NCBI GenBank assembly: GCA_016872795.1
Contig: VGYZ01000003.1
Span: forward strand, 31,027-95,026
Source of the DNA: Planctomycetota bacterium
Lineage (GTDB): Bacteria > Planctomycetota > UBA1135 > GCA-002686595
Direction of reading: 5' to 3'
DNA: 64,000 nucleotides
Shown: piece after piece, positions 8,369 to 18,876 of the stretch
Layout of the letters: each line of letters opens with the position of its first letter
How positions within the stretch are numbered: the stretch's first letter is position 1
Notes under the pieces: model-generated
The model's database searches: none
What the model was told of the DNA's origin: nothing
Seen by the model: the letters and a program-made list of their open reading frames with translations, nothing else
Made by a program: the position numbers and the translations under genes

Positions 8369-9448
8369 CTAGAACTGCTCCAGGAAGCGCATGTCGCCGG
8401 CCAGCAGGTGACGCACATCGTCGATGCCAAAGCGCAACATCACCAGCCGCGACAGCCCGAGCCCGAACGCGAAGCCGGTCCACTGTTCTGGATCGATGCC
8501 GCCGGCCTTCAGCACATTGGGGTGCACCATGCCGCAGGGGAGCAGCTCGATCCATGTCGAGCGCTTGCACACGCTGCAGCCCTCGGTGCAGAACGGGCAG
8601 CGCGCGTCGAGCTCGAAGCCGGGCTCGACGAAGGGGAAGTAGCCCGGGCGCAGGCGGATCTCGATCTCGCGCCCGAAGATGCCGCGCAGGAGCGTCTTCA
8701 TCGCGGCGATCAGGTGCCCCACCGAGACATGCTTGCCGACGACGAGGCCTTCCATCTGGTGGAAGGTGTGCTCGTGGCTGGCGTCGAGCGCCTCGTTGCG
8801 GAACACCTTGCCGGGCACGATCGCGCGGAACGGGGGCTGCAGGCGGCGCATCGCGCGCACCTGCACCGGCGAGGTGTGCGTGCGCATCACGAGCCGCGTC
8901 TCGCCCGGCGCGGTGCGCACCCAGAATGTGTCCATGGTGTCGCGCGCCGGGTGATCGGGCGAGATGTTGAGCGCGTCGAAGTTGAAGTGCTCGGTCTCGA
9001 CTTCGGGGCCGTCGAGGATCGTCCAGCCCATCGAAGTGAACAGATCCTCGAGCTCGCGTGTCACCTGGGTGATCGGGTGCAGCGAGCCGCAGGCCTGACG
9101 CGGCGGCGGCAGCGTGGCGTCGAAGCCCGCGCCGGAGCGCTCCGCCGCCAGCGCACGGGCGAGCGCGGCTTGCTCCTCCACAGCCAACGCGGCCAGCGCG
9201 GCCTGCTTGATCGCATTGGCCTTCGAGCCCACCAGACCGCGCGCCTCCTTCGGGAAGACGCGCATGGCGCCCAGCGGCGCGGCGCTCGCTTCGAGCAGCA
9301 CCGCGCTCGTGAGGGCCTCGTCGGGCAGGGCGACGAAGCGCTCGAGGCGCTGGCGCAGGCTGCGCGTTTCGTCGCTCTCGCTCGCGCTCGCGAGCGCCGC
9401 GAGGATCTCGCCGAGCAGGGCGCGTACGGAAGCTGCGTCGTGGGTCAT
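8369..9448 (-). CDS. pheS: phenylalanine--tRNA ligase alpha subunit
   Basis: The 359-residue catalytic subunit starts with a coiled-coil tRNA-binding arm. The class II core follows: GSLHPITQVTRELEDLF (motif 1 region), HPARDTMDTFW, RTHTSPVQVRAM, GKVFRNEALDASHEHTFHQ (motif 2) and FAFGLGLSRLVML (motif 3). Between motifs 2 and 3 it has a cysteine-rich insert, CPFCTEGCSVCK, able to bind a metal; similar inserts occur in some bacterial PheS. It is followed by pheT after 2 bp. Upstream lie two hairpins that could terminate or attenuate transcription arriving from rplT. Confidence 0.95.
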   Translation of the reverse strand: MTHDAASVRALLGEILAALASASESDETRSLRQRLERFVALPDEALTSAVLLEASAAPLGAMRVFPKEARGLVGSKANAIKQAALAALAVEEQAALARALAAERSGAGFDATLPPPRQACGSLHPITQVTRELEDLFTSMGWTILDGPEVETEHFNFDALNISPDHPARDTMDTFWVRTAPGETRLVMRTHTSPVQVRAMRRLQPPFRAIVPGKVFRNEALDASHEHTFHQMEGLVVGKHVSVGHLIAAMKTLLRGIFGREIEIRLRPGYFPFVEPGFELDARCPFCTEGCSVCKRSTWIELLPCGMVHPNVLKAGGIDPEQWTGFAFGLGLSRLVMLRFGIDDVRHLLAGDMRFLEQF

Positions 9449-9502
9449 GTGGGCGTGGGACGGCTGGTGCGGCGCACAGGGACAACCGCGTGGGAAACGA
9501 CA

Positions 9503-9524
9503 ACGGCCCGGAGGTCCGGGCCGT
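9503..9524 (-). terminator. 10-bp perfect hairpin upstream of pheS (terminator or attenuator)
   Basis: ACGGCCCGGA and TCCGGGCCGT are perfect complements around two bases. On the minus strand the hairpin is followed by TTGTCGTTTCCC, a T-rich tract. A shorter copy (CCCGGAGGTCCGGG, 9538-9551) precedes it in the direction of transcription. The location, between rplT and pheS, fits attenuation of pheST. Confidence 0.55.
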
Positions 9525-9574
9525 CAGCAGACTACGCCCCGGAGGTCCGGGCCGTCATCAGAACGAAACGAGCT

Positions 9575-9591
9575 TTCCCGTGCTACGGGAA
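9575..9591 (-). terminator. hairpin just downstream of rplT, terminator-like
   Basis: TTCCCGT-loop-ACGGGAA forms a 7-bp stem with a 3-nt loop, a few bases after the rplT stop. On the minus strand it is followed by AGCTCGTTTCGTTCT, a moderately T-rich tail. I infer partial or full Rho-independent termination after the ribosomal genes. Confidence 0.5.
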
Positions 9592-9598
9592 GCGGCGC

Positions 9599-9970
9599 CT
9601 AGGCGTGCACGGCACCGGCGCGGGCGCCCTTGGCCTCCTCGACGAGCCTGTCGAAGGCCAGCGGGTCGTGGATCGCCAGCTCGGCGAGCTGCTTGCGGTT
9701 CAGCACGATGCCGGCTTTGTTCAGGCCGTCGATGAACTGGGAGTAGGGCAGGCCGCGCATGCTGCAGGCCGCGCCGATGCGCACGATCCACATGGAGCGG
9801 AAGTCGCGCTTCTTCAGGCGGCGGTGGGCCGTGGAATAGGCCCAGGCGCGCGTCAGCGTTTCCGCGACGGTGCGCCACAGGCGGTGACGGCCGCCCCAAT
9901 AGCCCTTGGCGAGCTTGAGACGGCGATTGCGCTTCTGACGACTGGGGGGACCGTAGGTTGAGCGGACCAT
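9599..9970 (-). CDS. rplT: 50S ribosomal protein L20
   Basis: The 123-residue basic protein shows the L20 pattern: KLAKGYWGGRHRLWRTVAET, RAWAYSTAHRRLKKRDFRSM, WIVRIGAACSMRGLPYSQFI and GLNKAGIVLNRKQLAELA. It binds 23S rRNA early in 50S assembly and, in other bacteria, represses its own operon through an mRNA leader. It starts 4 bp after the rpmI stop and is followed by two hairpins before pheS. Confidence 0.97.
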   Translation of the reverse strand: MVRSTYGPPSRQKRNRRLKLAKGYWGGRHRLWRTVAETLTRAWAYSTAHRRLKKRDFRSMWIVRIGAACSMRGLPYSQFIDGLNKAGIVLNRKQLAELAIHDPLAFDRLVEEAKGARAGAVHA

Positions 9971-9974
9971 GGGA

Positions 9975-10169
9975 CTACTTTCCGATCATGTTGCGCACGA
10001 GCTCGGACCAGGTCTTGTTGAGCACCATGCGACGGCGCAGGCGACGACCGGTCTCACCACTGAACGGAGCGTGGCCGTGACCACGGTCAGGGTGGCTGCA
10101 CACGGCCTTGCCGTTCTTGGAGATGCGGAAGCGCTTCTTGACGGCGCCTTTGGACTTCTGCTTGGGCAT
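9975..10169 (-). CDS. rpmI: 50S ribosomal protein L35
   Basis: A 64-residue basic protein starting MPKQKSKGAVKKRFRISKNG and ending with TWSELVRNMIGK, as in the L35 family. The ORF track extends upstream to 10310. The ATG at 10169, with GGAG 10 nt upstream, is the conserved start. It lies between infC and rplT. Confidence 0.95.
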   Translation of the reverse strand: MPKQKSKGAVKKRFRISKNGKAVCSHPDRGHGHAPFSGETGRRLRRRMVLNKTWSELVRNMIGK

Positions 10170-10409
10170 GAGAGAGGAGCTCCGGGACGAACGCCCCAGG
10201 GAGTGTTTCGAGGGCCAAAGAGAGTAGCGAACCCAGCGGACCATGCAAGCCCCAGGCCTCGCAAGCGCTGGAAAGGGGAATTTTGGTGCCCAGTCACCCT
10301 TGGGCTCCACCCTCGCCGGGCACTTCAGGCGGGCACTTCAGCTGGCCACAGCGGGCGGGCGCGTCCACGCCGGCACGGCGCGCAGCGGGGGCGAGCGGAC
10401 CCTGGAGCT
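10170..10409 (-). promoter_or_regulatory. 240-bp spacer between infC and rpmI, possible L20-type leader
   Basis: No ORF with family similarity is present. The spacer is unusually long for this operon and contains a doubled 12-mer (CGGGCACTTCAG, about 10318-10341). In other bacteria the infC-rpmI spacer or leader folds into an L20-binding structure. That role here is inference; I did not identify the consensus. Confidence 0.3.
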
Positions 10410-10916
10410 CTACTTGTGGGCGAGCAGCATGGTCATGCGCTTGCCGAGCTGCTTGGGAGGCGACTCGATCTTGGATAGATCGGCGAGCGCGTCAGCAACT
10501 TCGGCCATGACACGATGTCCGTGCTCGGGGTGGTCCATCTGGCGGCCGCGGAACACGCACACCACCTGCACCTTGTGACCTTCCGCGAGGAATCCGCGCC
10601 CTTGCTTGATGCGGTAGTCGAGGTCGTGCTTGTCGATCATCGGCCGCACGCGCAGCTCCTTCACGCCGCCTGAGTGGCCCTTGCTGCCGCCCTTCTCCTT
10701 CTTGCGCTGCTCGTACTTGAACTTGCCGAAGTCGAGGATGCGGCACACCGGCGGCTCGGCCGTGGGCGAGACTTCGACCAGATCGAGGCCCGCTTCCTCG
10801 GCGCGCCGGCGGGCGTCGTCCGTCGAGATGATGCCGACCTGCTCGCCCTTTTCGTCGATCAGGCGAACCTGAGGGATGCGGATCTGGCGGTTGACGCGGA
10901 AGTTGCGGGAGGACAC
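10410..10916 (-). CDS. infC: translation initiation factor IF-3
   Basis: The 168-residue factor has the N-terminal domain (FRVNRQIRIPQVRLIDEKGE, DLVEVSPTAEPPVCRILDFG, KFKYEQRKKEK) and the C-terminal domain (KELRVRPMIDKHDLDYRIKQ, FLAEGHKVQVVCVFRGRQ, MAEVADAL). It keeps 30S subunits free and checks initiator tRNA pairing. The start codon is GTG at 10916, with AAGGAG four bases upstream. Enterobacteria use AUU here for self-regulation, so such control through a rare start codon would be weaker. It heads the infC-rpmI-rplT-pheS-pheT series; aspS lies 85 bp upstream. Confidence 0.96.
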   Translation of the reverse strand: MSSRNFRVNRQIRIPQVRLIDEKGEQVGIISTDDARRRAEEAGLDLVEVSPTAEPPVCRILDFGKFKYEQRKKEKGGSKGHSGGVKELRVRPMIDKHDLDYRIKQGRGFLAEGHKVQVVCVFRGRQMDHPEHGHRVMAEVADALADLSKIESPPKQLGKRMTMLLAHK

Positions 10917-11001
10917 GTAGCTCCTTGGTTACGGGCGGGAGGGCGAGGCGAGCGCGGGGCTCGGAACGGGTGGCAAGAATAAGCCCACGGCACGAGACGC
11001 G

Positions 11002-12837
11002 CTAGCAGGATGGATTCGGGGACGCGGTCGGGGTCGGGGGCGGCGGCACGCAGCGGATGTGGACCTCGACGAGCTGCTCGGGATCGACCTGCGAAGGCGC
11101 GTCGCACATCAGGTCGACGGCCGAGGCGGTCTTGGGGAACGCGATCACCTCGCGGATGTTGTCCAGGCCCAAGGTCAGCGCGGTCGTGCGGTCGAGGCCG
11201 AGCGCAAAGCCGGCGTGCGGCGGCGCGCCTTGGGACAGCGCCTCGACGAAGAAGCCGAACTTGCGCTGCTGTTCCTCGGGACCGATGCCGAGCATCGAGA
11301 AGATCTTCTGCTGGACATCCGCGCGGTGGATACGCACCGAGCCCGAGCCCAGCTCCCAGCCATTGAGCACGAGGTCGTAGGCGCGGCTCGAGAGCTGGCC
11401 CAGATCCGGCTCCTTGCCTTCCATGGCGCCGTCGAGGCTCCAGTCCTCCGGGGCCGTGAACGGGTGGTGCGCCGAGAAGTAGCGGCCGGCGTCCTCGTCC
11501 CACTCGAACAGCGGGAAGTGCGTCACCCATGTGAAGCGCCACTGGGCGGCGTCCGTCGGACCGCTCGGCTTGGGGATCAGGTCGAGGCGCCGACCGAGCT
11601 GGTTGCGCAGCTCGCCGAGCACCTTGCGCGTGAGCGACTTGCGGTCGGCGATGAACAGGCACATGTCCCCTTCCGCGGCGCCCATGGCGGCCATCAGCGC
11701 CGCGGCCGCCTCGGGCGTGGCGCAGAACTTAGCAAGCGGACCGGAGCCGCCTGCGGCACCGGCCTTCCACCACGCGAGGCCCTTGGCGCCGATGCCCTTG
11801 GCCACGCCTTCGAGCTCGGTGATGTCCTTGCGCGAGAGGTTGTGGCTGGCGGGTACGGTGATGCCCATGACGCGACCGCCCGAGCTGACGGCGGAGCGGA
11901 ACACTTGGAAGTCGCAGGCCTTGGCCCACGCGTCCGCCGCATGCAGCTCGAGGCCGAAGCGCAGGTCGGGCTTGTCGACGCCGAAGCGCTCCATCGCCTC
12001 TTCCCAGCGCATGCGCGGGAACGGCAACGCGAGCTCGATCCCCATGGCGTCCTTGAACGTGTCGCGCAGCACATTTTCCCAAGTGGCGAACACGTCCTCT
12101 TCCTCGACGAAGCTCATCTCCATGTCGAGCTGCGTGAACTCGAGCTGGCGATCCGCGCGCAGGTCCTCGTCGCGGAAGCAGCGCGCGACTTGGAAGTAGC
12201 GATCGAGCCCCGCCACCATCAGGATCTGCTTGAAAATCTGCGGCGACTGCGGGAGCGCGTAGAACTCGCCGGGATGCACGCGGCTGGGCACGAGGAAGTC
12301 GCGCGCGCCCTCCGGCGTGGCCTTGGTCAGGATCGGGGTCTCGATCTCGAGGAAGCCCTGAGCCTCGAAGGCGCGCCGCATGGCGTTGATGAAGCGCGAG
12401 CGGTGCGCGAGGTTGCGCTGCATCGTCGGACGGCGCAGGTCGATGTAGCGGTACTTGAGGCGCGTGTCGAGCGATGTCTCCGTCGAGCCCGAGAGGTCGA
12501 TCGGCGGCGGCGGTGACGAGGACAGGACCTCGACCGCCTCGGCGATCACTTCGACGCCGCCGGTCGCTCGCTCGCTGTTGATCTGCGAGCCCACGCGCGC
12601 GCTGACCTTGCCGCGCACGCTGAGCACATACTCAGGCCCGAGCTTCACGCTCTCGCCGATGGCTTCGGGGATCACGACCTGCGTCAGGCCGTAGCGGTCG
12701 CGCAGGTCGAGGAAGTAGATGCCGCCGAGGTTGCGGCGCGCCTGCACCCAGCCGTTGAGCGTCACGATCGCCCCGACATGCGTCGGGCGCAGCTCGCCGC
12801 AAGTGTGAGTCCGGCGCCAGATAGGTCCTTGGGTCAT
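11002..12837 (-). CDS. aspS: aspartate--tRNA(Asp/Asn) ligase
   Basis: The 611-residue bacterial-type enzyme has an N-terminal OB fold for the anticodon (THTCGELRPTHVGAIVTLNG, GWVQARRNLGGIYFLDLRDR). The class II core follows: SRFINAMRRAFEAQGFLEIE (motif 1), PQSPQIFKQILMVAGLDRYF, ARCFRDEDLRADRQLEFTQL (motif 2), the GAD insertion domain and AGFALGLDRTTALTLG (motif 3). The ORF track runs on to 15480, but that is an accidental open frame through the atp genes. The ATG at 12837 begins the OB domain. Whether it is discriminating (Asp only) cannot be told. Confidence 0.95.
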   Translation of the reverse strand: MTQGPIWRRTHTCGELRPTHVGAIVTLNGWVQARRNLGGIYFLDLRDRYGLTQVVIPEAIGESVKLGPEYVLSVRGKVSARVGSQINSERATGGVEVIAEAVEVLSSSPPPPIDLSGSTETSLDTRLKYRYIDLRRPTMQRNLAHRSRFINAMRRAFEAQGFLEIETPILTKATPEGARDFLVPSRVHPGEFYALPQSPQIFKQILMVAGLDRYFQVARCFRDEDLRADRQLEFTQLDMEMSFVEEEDVFATWENVLRDTFKDAMGIELALPFPRMRWEEAMERFGVDKPDLRFGLELHAADAWAKACDFQVFRSAVSSGGRVMGITVPASHNLSRKDITELEGVAKGIGAKGLAWWKAGAAGGSGPLAKFCATPEAAAALMAAMGAAEGDMCLFIADRKSLTRKVLGELRNQLGRRLDLIPKPSGPTDAAQWRFTWVTHFPLFEWDEDAGRYFSAHHPFTAPEDWSLDGAMEGKEPDLGQLSSRAYDLVLNGWELGSGSVRIHRADVQQKIFSMLGIGPEEQQRKFGFFVEALSQGAPPHAGFALGLDRTTALTLGLDNIREVIAFPKTASAVDLMCDAPSQVDPEQLVEVHIRCVPPPPTPTASPNPSC

Positions 12838-12952
12838 GGCTGAGCGCTCCAAGAGAATGAAGCTGGCCCGTCGTGGGCCGAGCAACGGCCGCACGACAGG
12901 CCCGCGCGCGAGTGCGGCGCACAAGGAGACGAGAGTGCGCCCGCGGCGCGCA

Positions 12953-13387
12953 CTAGGAACGGACGCGCTCGCGCGCGTAGAGGCCGAGCACGCGCTGGCG
13001 CGCGATCGCTCGACGCAGGGCGGCCTCGGCGCGCAGCATGTCGACGGCGTCAGGCCCGCCCCTTTGAGCCTTGAGGCGTGCACGGGCGCGGGCCTCCGCT
13101 TCCTTGGCGCGCTCCTCGTCGATGTCCGCCGGCAGCTCGCCCGCCTCGCACACGACGCGCAGCGTGTTGCCCTTGACCTCGGCGAAGCCCTCGGAAACGA
13201 ACAGCGACTTCTCGACGCCGCCTTCGTTGTACGAGAGCTGTCCGACATCCACCGCGGCGACCATGTGGGCGTGCCGCGGCAGGATGCCAATCTGGCCATC
13301 GACGCCCGGCAGGCGCACCGCGCTCGTCTGGATGTCGAGCACGATGCTGTCGGGCGTGATGACGCGCAGGGTGAGAGCGCCGGCCAT
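12953..13387 (-). CDS. atpC: F1 ATP synthase epsilon subunit
   Basis: This 144-residue central-stalk subunit has the beta-sandwich (LTLRVITPDSIVLDIQTSAV, LPGVDGQIGILPRHAHMVAA, SLFVSEGFAEVKGNTLRVVC) and a C-terminal helical part (AEAALRRAIARQRV). It couples rotation and can inhibit ATP hydrolysis. It starts 4 bp after the atpD stop as the last gene of the atp series. Confidence 0.93.
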   Translation of the reverse strand: MAGALTLRVITPDSIVLDIQTSAVRLPGVDGQIGILPRHAHMVAAVDVGQLSYNEGGVEKSLFVSEGFAEVKGNTLRVVCEAGELPADIDEERAKEAEARARARLKAQRGGPDAVDMLRAEAALRRAIARQRVLGLYARERVRS

Positions 13388-13391
13388 CGCT

Positions 13392-14867
<1,476 letters not shown>

Positions 14868-15746
14868 CTACTTGCCGCGCAGCGCTTCCGCGCCGCCGAC
14901 GATGTCGAGGAGTTCCTTGGTGATGCCTTCTTGGCGCTTGCGGTTGTAGACCCCCTTCAGGAGGGCCTGCATGTCGGTGGCCGCGTCGGTGGCGTTCTTC
15001 ATGGCCATGCGGCGGCTGGCGTATTCGGAAGTGATGGCCTCGAGCAGCGCGTTGAAGATGCGCGTCTCGAGGTAGCGCGGCACGAGCTTGTCGAGCAGCG
15101 TTTCCACCGAGGGCTCGAGGATCACATCGCTCGCGCCGCCTTGCTCGTTGGCTTTGCCAGCGACGGGCTTCACGGGCAAGAACGGGATCGTCGTCGGCAC
15201 ATACTTCGCCATCGACTCGAAGGCGGTGTAGTGCACGAGCACTTCGCGGTACTGGCCGGAGAGGAAGGCCTCGAGCAGCGCCTTCGCGGTGAACTTCGCG
15301 AGGCGGTAGTCGATCTTCTCGAGCGGCGGATCGGCGAAGTAGCGCTCGATCGGCAGGCCGCGCTTTTGCAGGTACTGGTAGGCGCGCTTGCCGTACACGA
15401 ACAAGCGCACATCCGCGCCCTGGTGCTCTTCGAGCCAGCGCTCGAGCGCCGCGAACAGCGCCGAGTTGTAGGCCCCGCACAGTCCGCGATCCGAGCCGAC
15501 GACGAGCATCGCGACGGCCTTGCCTTGGCCCGCGGCGAACACCGGGCGGCTCTGCAGCTTGTCCCCCATCGCGGCGGACATGCGGCCGAGCAGCTGGGCG
15601 ATCTCCTGCGCGTAGGGACGCGACGAGACGGCGCGGTCCTGGAACCGACGCAGCTTCGTCGTCGCCACCATTTCCATGGCGCGAGTGATCTGCTTGATGT
15701 TGCCCACGGACTTGATCCGTGAGCGCAGGTCGCGAAGGGAAGCCAC
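14868..15746 (-). CDS. atpG: F1 ATP synthase gamma subunit
   Basis: The 292-residue rotor shaft starts with LRDLRSRIKSVGNIKQITRA (the typical N-terminal helix) and ends with the C-terminal helix (YNRKRQEGITKELLDIVGGA). MLVVGSDRGLCGAYNS is the conserved central motif. It starts 4 bp after the atpA stop. Confidence 0.96.
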   Translation of the reverse strand: MASLRDLRSRIKSVGNIKQITRAMEMVATTKLRRFQDRAVSSRPYAQEIAQLLGRMSAAMGDKLQSRPVFAAGQGKAVAMLVVGSDRGLCGAYNSALFAALERWLEEHQGADVRLFVYGKRAYQYLQKRGLPIERYFADPPLEKIDYRLAKFTAKALLEAFLSGQYREVLVHYTAFESMAKYVPTTIPFLPVKPVAGKANEQGGASDVILEPSVETLLDKLVPRYLETRIFNALLEAITSEYASRRMAMKNATDAATDMQALLKGVYNRKRQEGITKELLDIVGGAEALRGK

Positions 15747-15750
15747 CGGA

Positions 15751-17319
15751 TCAGCCCTTCAGCTGCGCCTTGACCGTCGCGATGGCCTTGTCGAGCTTGG
15801 CCTTGGCGCCGTCGGAGAGCGCCTTGGTGTCGACGATTTCCTTGCCGACCTCGGGGTGCGTGTCGCTCATGTAGTTGAGGAAGGCCTTCTCGAAGGCGCC
15901 GATCTTGGCGGTCGGGAAGTCGTCGAGCGCACCGGAGGTGCCGGCGTGGATCAGCATGATCTGGTTCTCGACGGGAACCGGCACATACTGGCCCTGCTTC
16001 AAGAGCTCGACGAGCTTCTCGCCGCGCGTGAGCGAGGCCTGGGTGGCCTTGTCGAGGTCCGAGCCGAACTGCGCGAAGGCCTGCAGCTCGCGGTACTGCG
16101 CGAGGTTGATGCGCAGGCCGCCGGCGATCTTCTTCATGGCGCCGATCTGGGCCGAGCCACCGACGCGCGAGACCGAGATGCCGACATTCACCGCCGGGCG
16201 GACGCCGGAGTTGAACAGGTTCGACTCGAGGAAGATCTGACCGTCGGTGATCGAGATCACATTGGTCGGGATGTAGGCCGAGACATCGCCTTCCTGCGTC
16301 TCGACGACCGGCAGCGCGGTGATCGAGCCGCCGCCCGCCTTGTAGCGCCGGTTGATCTTCGGCGCGTCCTTGGAGAGCTTGGCCGCGCGCTCGAGCAGGC
16401 GGCTGTGCAGGTTGAACACATCGCCCGGGAACGCCTCGCGGCCCGGCGGACGGCGCAGCAACAGCATGACCTGGCGGTACGCGAGCGCCTGCTTGTACAA
16501 GTCGTCGTACATGATCACGACATGGCGGCCTTCATCGCGGAAGCGCTCGCCCATCGTGCAGCCGCCGTAGGCCGCGAGGTACTGCATCGAGGCCTCTTCC
16601 ATGGCCGAGGCCGAGACGACGATCGTGTACGGCATGGCGCCGGCCCGCTCGAGGCGGCGCACGACATCGACCACCGTCGACTGCTTCTGGCCCATGGCCA
16701 CATAGATGCAGATCACCTGCTCGGGGTTCTTCGGATCGCCGCCGCCGGTGAGCTTCTGGTTGATGATCGTGTCGATCAAGAGCGCGGTCTTGCCCGTCTG
16801 GCGATCGCCGATGATGAGCTCGCGCTGGCCGCGGCCGATCGGGATCATGGCGTCGATGGCCTTGATGCCGGTCTGGAGCGGCTGCTTCACGGGCTCGCGT
16901 TCGACGACATTCGGCGCGGGCTGCTCGATCGGCAGGTAGTCGGCGGCCGTCACGGCCAGCGGACCCTTGCCGTCGAGCGGGTCGCCGAGCGCGTTCACGA
17001 CGCGGCCGAGCAGCGCGTTGCCCGTCGGCACCGAGATGATGCGCCCGCTGGTCTTGACGAGGTCGCCCTCGCGGATCTTCGTGGCGTCGCCGAGCAGCAC
17101 GCAGCCGACATTGTCCTCCTCGAGCGACAGCGCCACTCCGCGCACGCCGCCGGGGAACTCGATCAGCTCGTTCATCATGCAGTCGTCGAGCCCGTACACG
17201 CGGGCGACGCCGTCGCCCACCGAGAGCACGCTGCCGACCGACTGCAGCGTCGTGTCACCCTTGTACGACTCGATCTCCTTCTTGAGGACCGAGGTCACTT
17301 CTGCGGGACGAAGTTCCAT
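15751..17319 (-). CDS. atpA: F1 ATP synthase alpha subunit
   Basis: The 522-residue non-catalytic nucleotide-binding subunit has [16 protein letters not shown] in the N-terminal barrel, Walker [26 protein letters not shown], and the signature [18 protein letters not shown]. It pairs with beta in the F1 hexamer. It lies 52 bp after atpH, with gene order as in most bacteria. Confidence 0.97.
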   Translation of the reverse strand: MELRPAEVTSVLKKEIESYKGDTTLQSVGSVLSVGDGVARVYGLDDCMMNELIEFPGGVRGVALSLEEDNVGCVLLGDATKIREGDLVKTSGRIISVPTGNALLGRVVNALGDPLDGKGPLAVTAADYLPIEQPAPNVVEREPVKQPLQTGIKAIDAMIPIGRGQRELIIGDRQTGKTALLIDTIINQKLTGGGDPKNPEQVICIYVAMGQKQSTVVDVVRRLERAGAMPYTIVVSASAMEEASMQYLAAYGGCTMGERFRDEGRHVVIMYDDLYKQALAYRQVMLLLRRPPGREAFPGDVFNLHSRLLERAAKLSKDAPKINRRYKAGGGSITALPVVETQEGDVSAYIPTNVISITDGQIFLESNLFNSGVRPAVNVGISVSRVGGSAQIGAMKKIAGGLRINLAQYRELQAFAQFGSDLDKATQASLTRGEKLVELLKQGQYVPVPVENQIMLIHAGTSGALDDFPTAKIGAFEKAFLNYMSDTHPEVGKEIVDTKALSDGAKAKLDKAIATVKAQLKG

Positions 17320-17371
17320 GTTCTGACTCTTCTTGTGGCTACGCGGGGTGCGTGGGTGGAGCGGGGTGGTT

Positions 17372-17902
17372 CTATTGGACGCGCGCCGTGCGCAGGCGAC
17401 GTTCGAGGCCCTCGAGGCGACCGAGGACGGACTGATCGATCAGGCGATTGTCGACGAGCACGCGGACGCCGGCGATCAGACCCGGGTTCGCGCGCTGCTC
17501 GAGGAGCACTTCCTTGCCGAGCACGGACTTGACGGACACCTGCAGCTCGGCGAGCTCGCCCGGACCGAGCGGGCGCGGGGACTCGACGACACCTTCGACG
17601 GCGCCCCGGTCGGCGAGCACGCAGCGCCGGAATGCGTCCGGCAGCTCGCGCAACACCTGGAGACGGCGCTTGAGGAAGCACAGGTGCAGGAAGCTGGCGA
17701 AGAGCGGGTGCGCCGTGGACGCGAGCGCCTCGATGCGCTTGCGCTTGGCCTCCGGCGCCACGCGGGCGTCGAAGAGCTCGCCGTTGGCGAGCTCCTTGGG
17801 CAGCCGCCCGATGTCGGCCTCGACCTGCGCGATCGCGCCCTTGTCCCGGGCGAGCTCGAACAGCGCCGTGGCGTAGCGCGCGGTGACCAGCCCGATCTTC
17901 AC
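17372..17902 (-). CDS. atpH: F1 ATP synthase delta subunit
   Basis: This 176-residue peripheral-stalk subunit has an N-terminal helical bundle beginning [17 protein letters not shown]. It ends with the conserved stretch [20 protein letters not shown]. The start overlaps the atpF stop by four bases (ATGA), which suggests translational coupling. Confidence 0.93.
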   Translation of the reverse strand: MKIGLVTARYATALFELARDKGAIAQVEADIGRLPKELANGELFDARVAPEAKRKRIEALASTAHPLFASFLHLCFLKRRLQVLRELPDAFRRCVLADRGAVEGVVESPRPLGPGELAELQVSVKSVLGKEVLLEQRANPGLIAGVRVLVDNRLIDQSVLGRLEGLERRLRTARVQ

Positions 17903-18447
17903 TTCTTGGCCACCTTGAGCTTGCCGACCATGTCGGAAACCATGCGGCGGTCGTCGTCCGAGCCGACATTGCGGCCGAGCACTACGCGGGCACCGGCCAT
18001 GGAGAGGTCGACCACTTCCTCGCGGATCGTGGCCAGTGCCTTGTCGCGCTCAGTCTGGATCGTGGCCGTGGCCTCGGCCACCATGCGCTGGGTGCGCGCG
18101 TTGGCCTCGTCGGTGATCTGGCGCTCGACGGCGCTGGCGCGCTCCCGGGCCTCGGCCAAGAGCTTGGCCGCCTCGGCGCGAGCCTCGGCGAGCTTGCTCT
18201 CGACCTCGGTGCGGGCGCGGCCGGCCTCCTCGCGGGCCTGCTCGGCCTCGAGGATGGCCCGGCTCGCCTGCTCGTCGCGAGCCTCGAGCGCCTTGGTGAT
18301 CGGACCCATCACCACCTTCCACATCAACGGGAGGGAGGCGAGGAAGATCACCCATGTCCAGAGCATGCCGCCGAAGCCGGCCGGGTCGAACGGGTTCAAC
18401 CCGCCGCCCTGAGCCTCTCCGGCACCTTCGATGATGAGCATGTACAT
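17899..18447 (-). CDS. atpF: Fo ATP synthase subunit b
   Basis: A membrane segment near residues 28-45 (MLWTWVIFLASLPLMWKVV) is followed by a long charged helix (ITKALEARDEQASRAILEAE and onward), as expected of the peripheral-stalk b subunit. Length is 182 residues. A second ATG at codon 3 is an equal start candidate. A 68-bp gap separates it from atpE. Confidence 0.92.
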   Translation of the reverse strand: MYMLIIEGAGEAQGGGLNPFDPAGFGGMLWTWVIFLASLPLMWKVVMGPITKALEARDEQASRAILEAEQAREEAGRARTEVESKLAEARAEAAKLLAEARERASAVERQITDEANARTQRMVAEATATIQTERDKALATIREEVVDLSMAGARVVLGRNVGSDDDRRMVSDMVGKLKVAKK

Positions 18448-18515
18448 GATTCGGACTCCAGCGTTCGAGGCTCGTGCGAGCTACCCGCGACGGGTCGCGC
18501 GGCGAGCCGCGGGGC

Positions 18516-18782
18516 TCACTTCTTCAGCGCGATCAAAAGCGCCACGACGATGGCGAACAGCGAGACGCCTTCGATGAAGGCGGCGAGGATGAGCGAGCCG
18601 CCCTTGATGTCTTTGGCGGCTTCCGGCTGGCGGGCGATGCCTTCGTTGGCCGAGGCACCGATGCGCCCGATGCCGAGGCCCGCGCCGATGGCAGTCACAC
18701 CAGCGCCGATGGCGGCACCGGCGAACGCCCACTGGGTGCTGACGGCTTCCTGGACGGCGACGAAGTCGAAGGGGGTCATCAT
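18516..18782 (-). CDS. atpE: Fo ATP synthase subunit c (rotor ring)
   Basis: The 88-residue hairpin protein has helix 1 AIGAGVTAIGAGLGIGRIGA, the loop ARQPEA that contacts gamma/epsilon, and helix 2 LILAAFIEGVSLFAIVVALL with the ion-carrying Glu in AAFIEG. The Glu is followed by Gly-Val, not the Ser seen in typical Na+-binding c subunits, so proton coupling is more likely. It lies between atpB and atpF. Confidence 0.93.
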   Translation of the reverse strand: MMTPFDFVAVQEAVSTQWAFAGAAIGAGVTAIGAGLGIGRIGASANEGIARQPEAAKDIKGGSLILAAFIEGVSLFAIVVALLIALKK

Positions 18783-18876
18783 GGGGATATCAGTTTCTCG
18801 TTGGTTGTCGTGGGAAAAGAGAGACGTGAGAGAGGGACGCCCAGCCGCAGTGGGCTGGTGGCCCCGGGCGCTGGGA

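Noticed and set aside
9503-9557. CRISPR-like repeat
   Set aside because: Only two copies of a palindromic word with an 11-bp gap and no array or cas genes; better read as hairpins.
18516-18782. Sodium-coupled ATP synthase
   Set aside because: The c subunit has Glu-Gly-Val at the ion site without the Gln and Ser ligands of known Na+ types, so proton coupling is the simpler reading.
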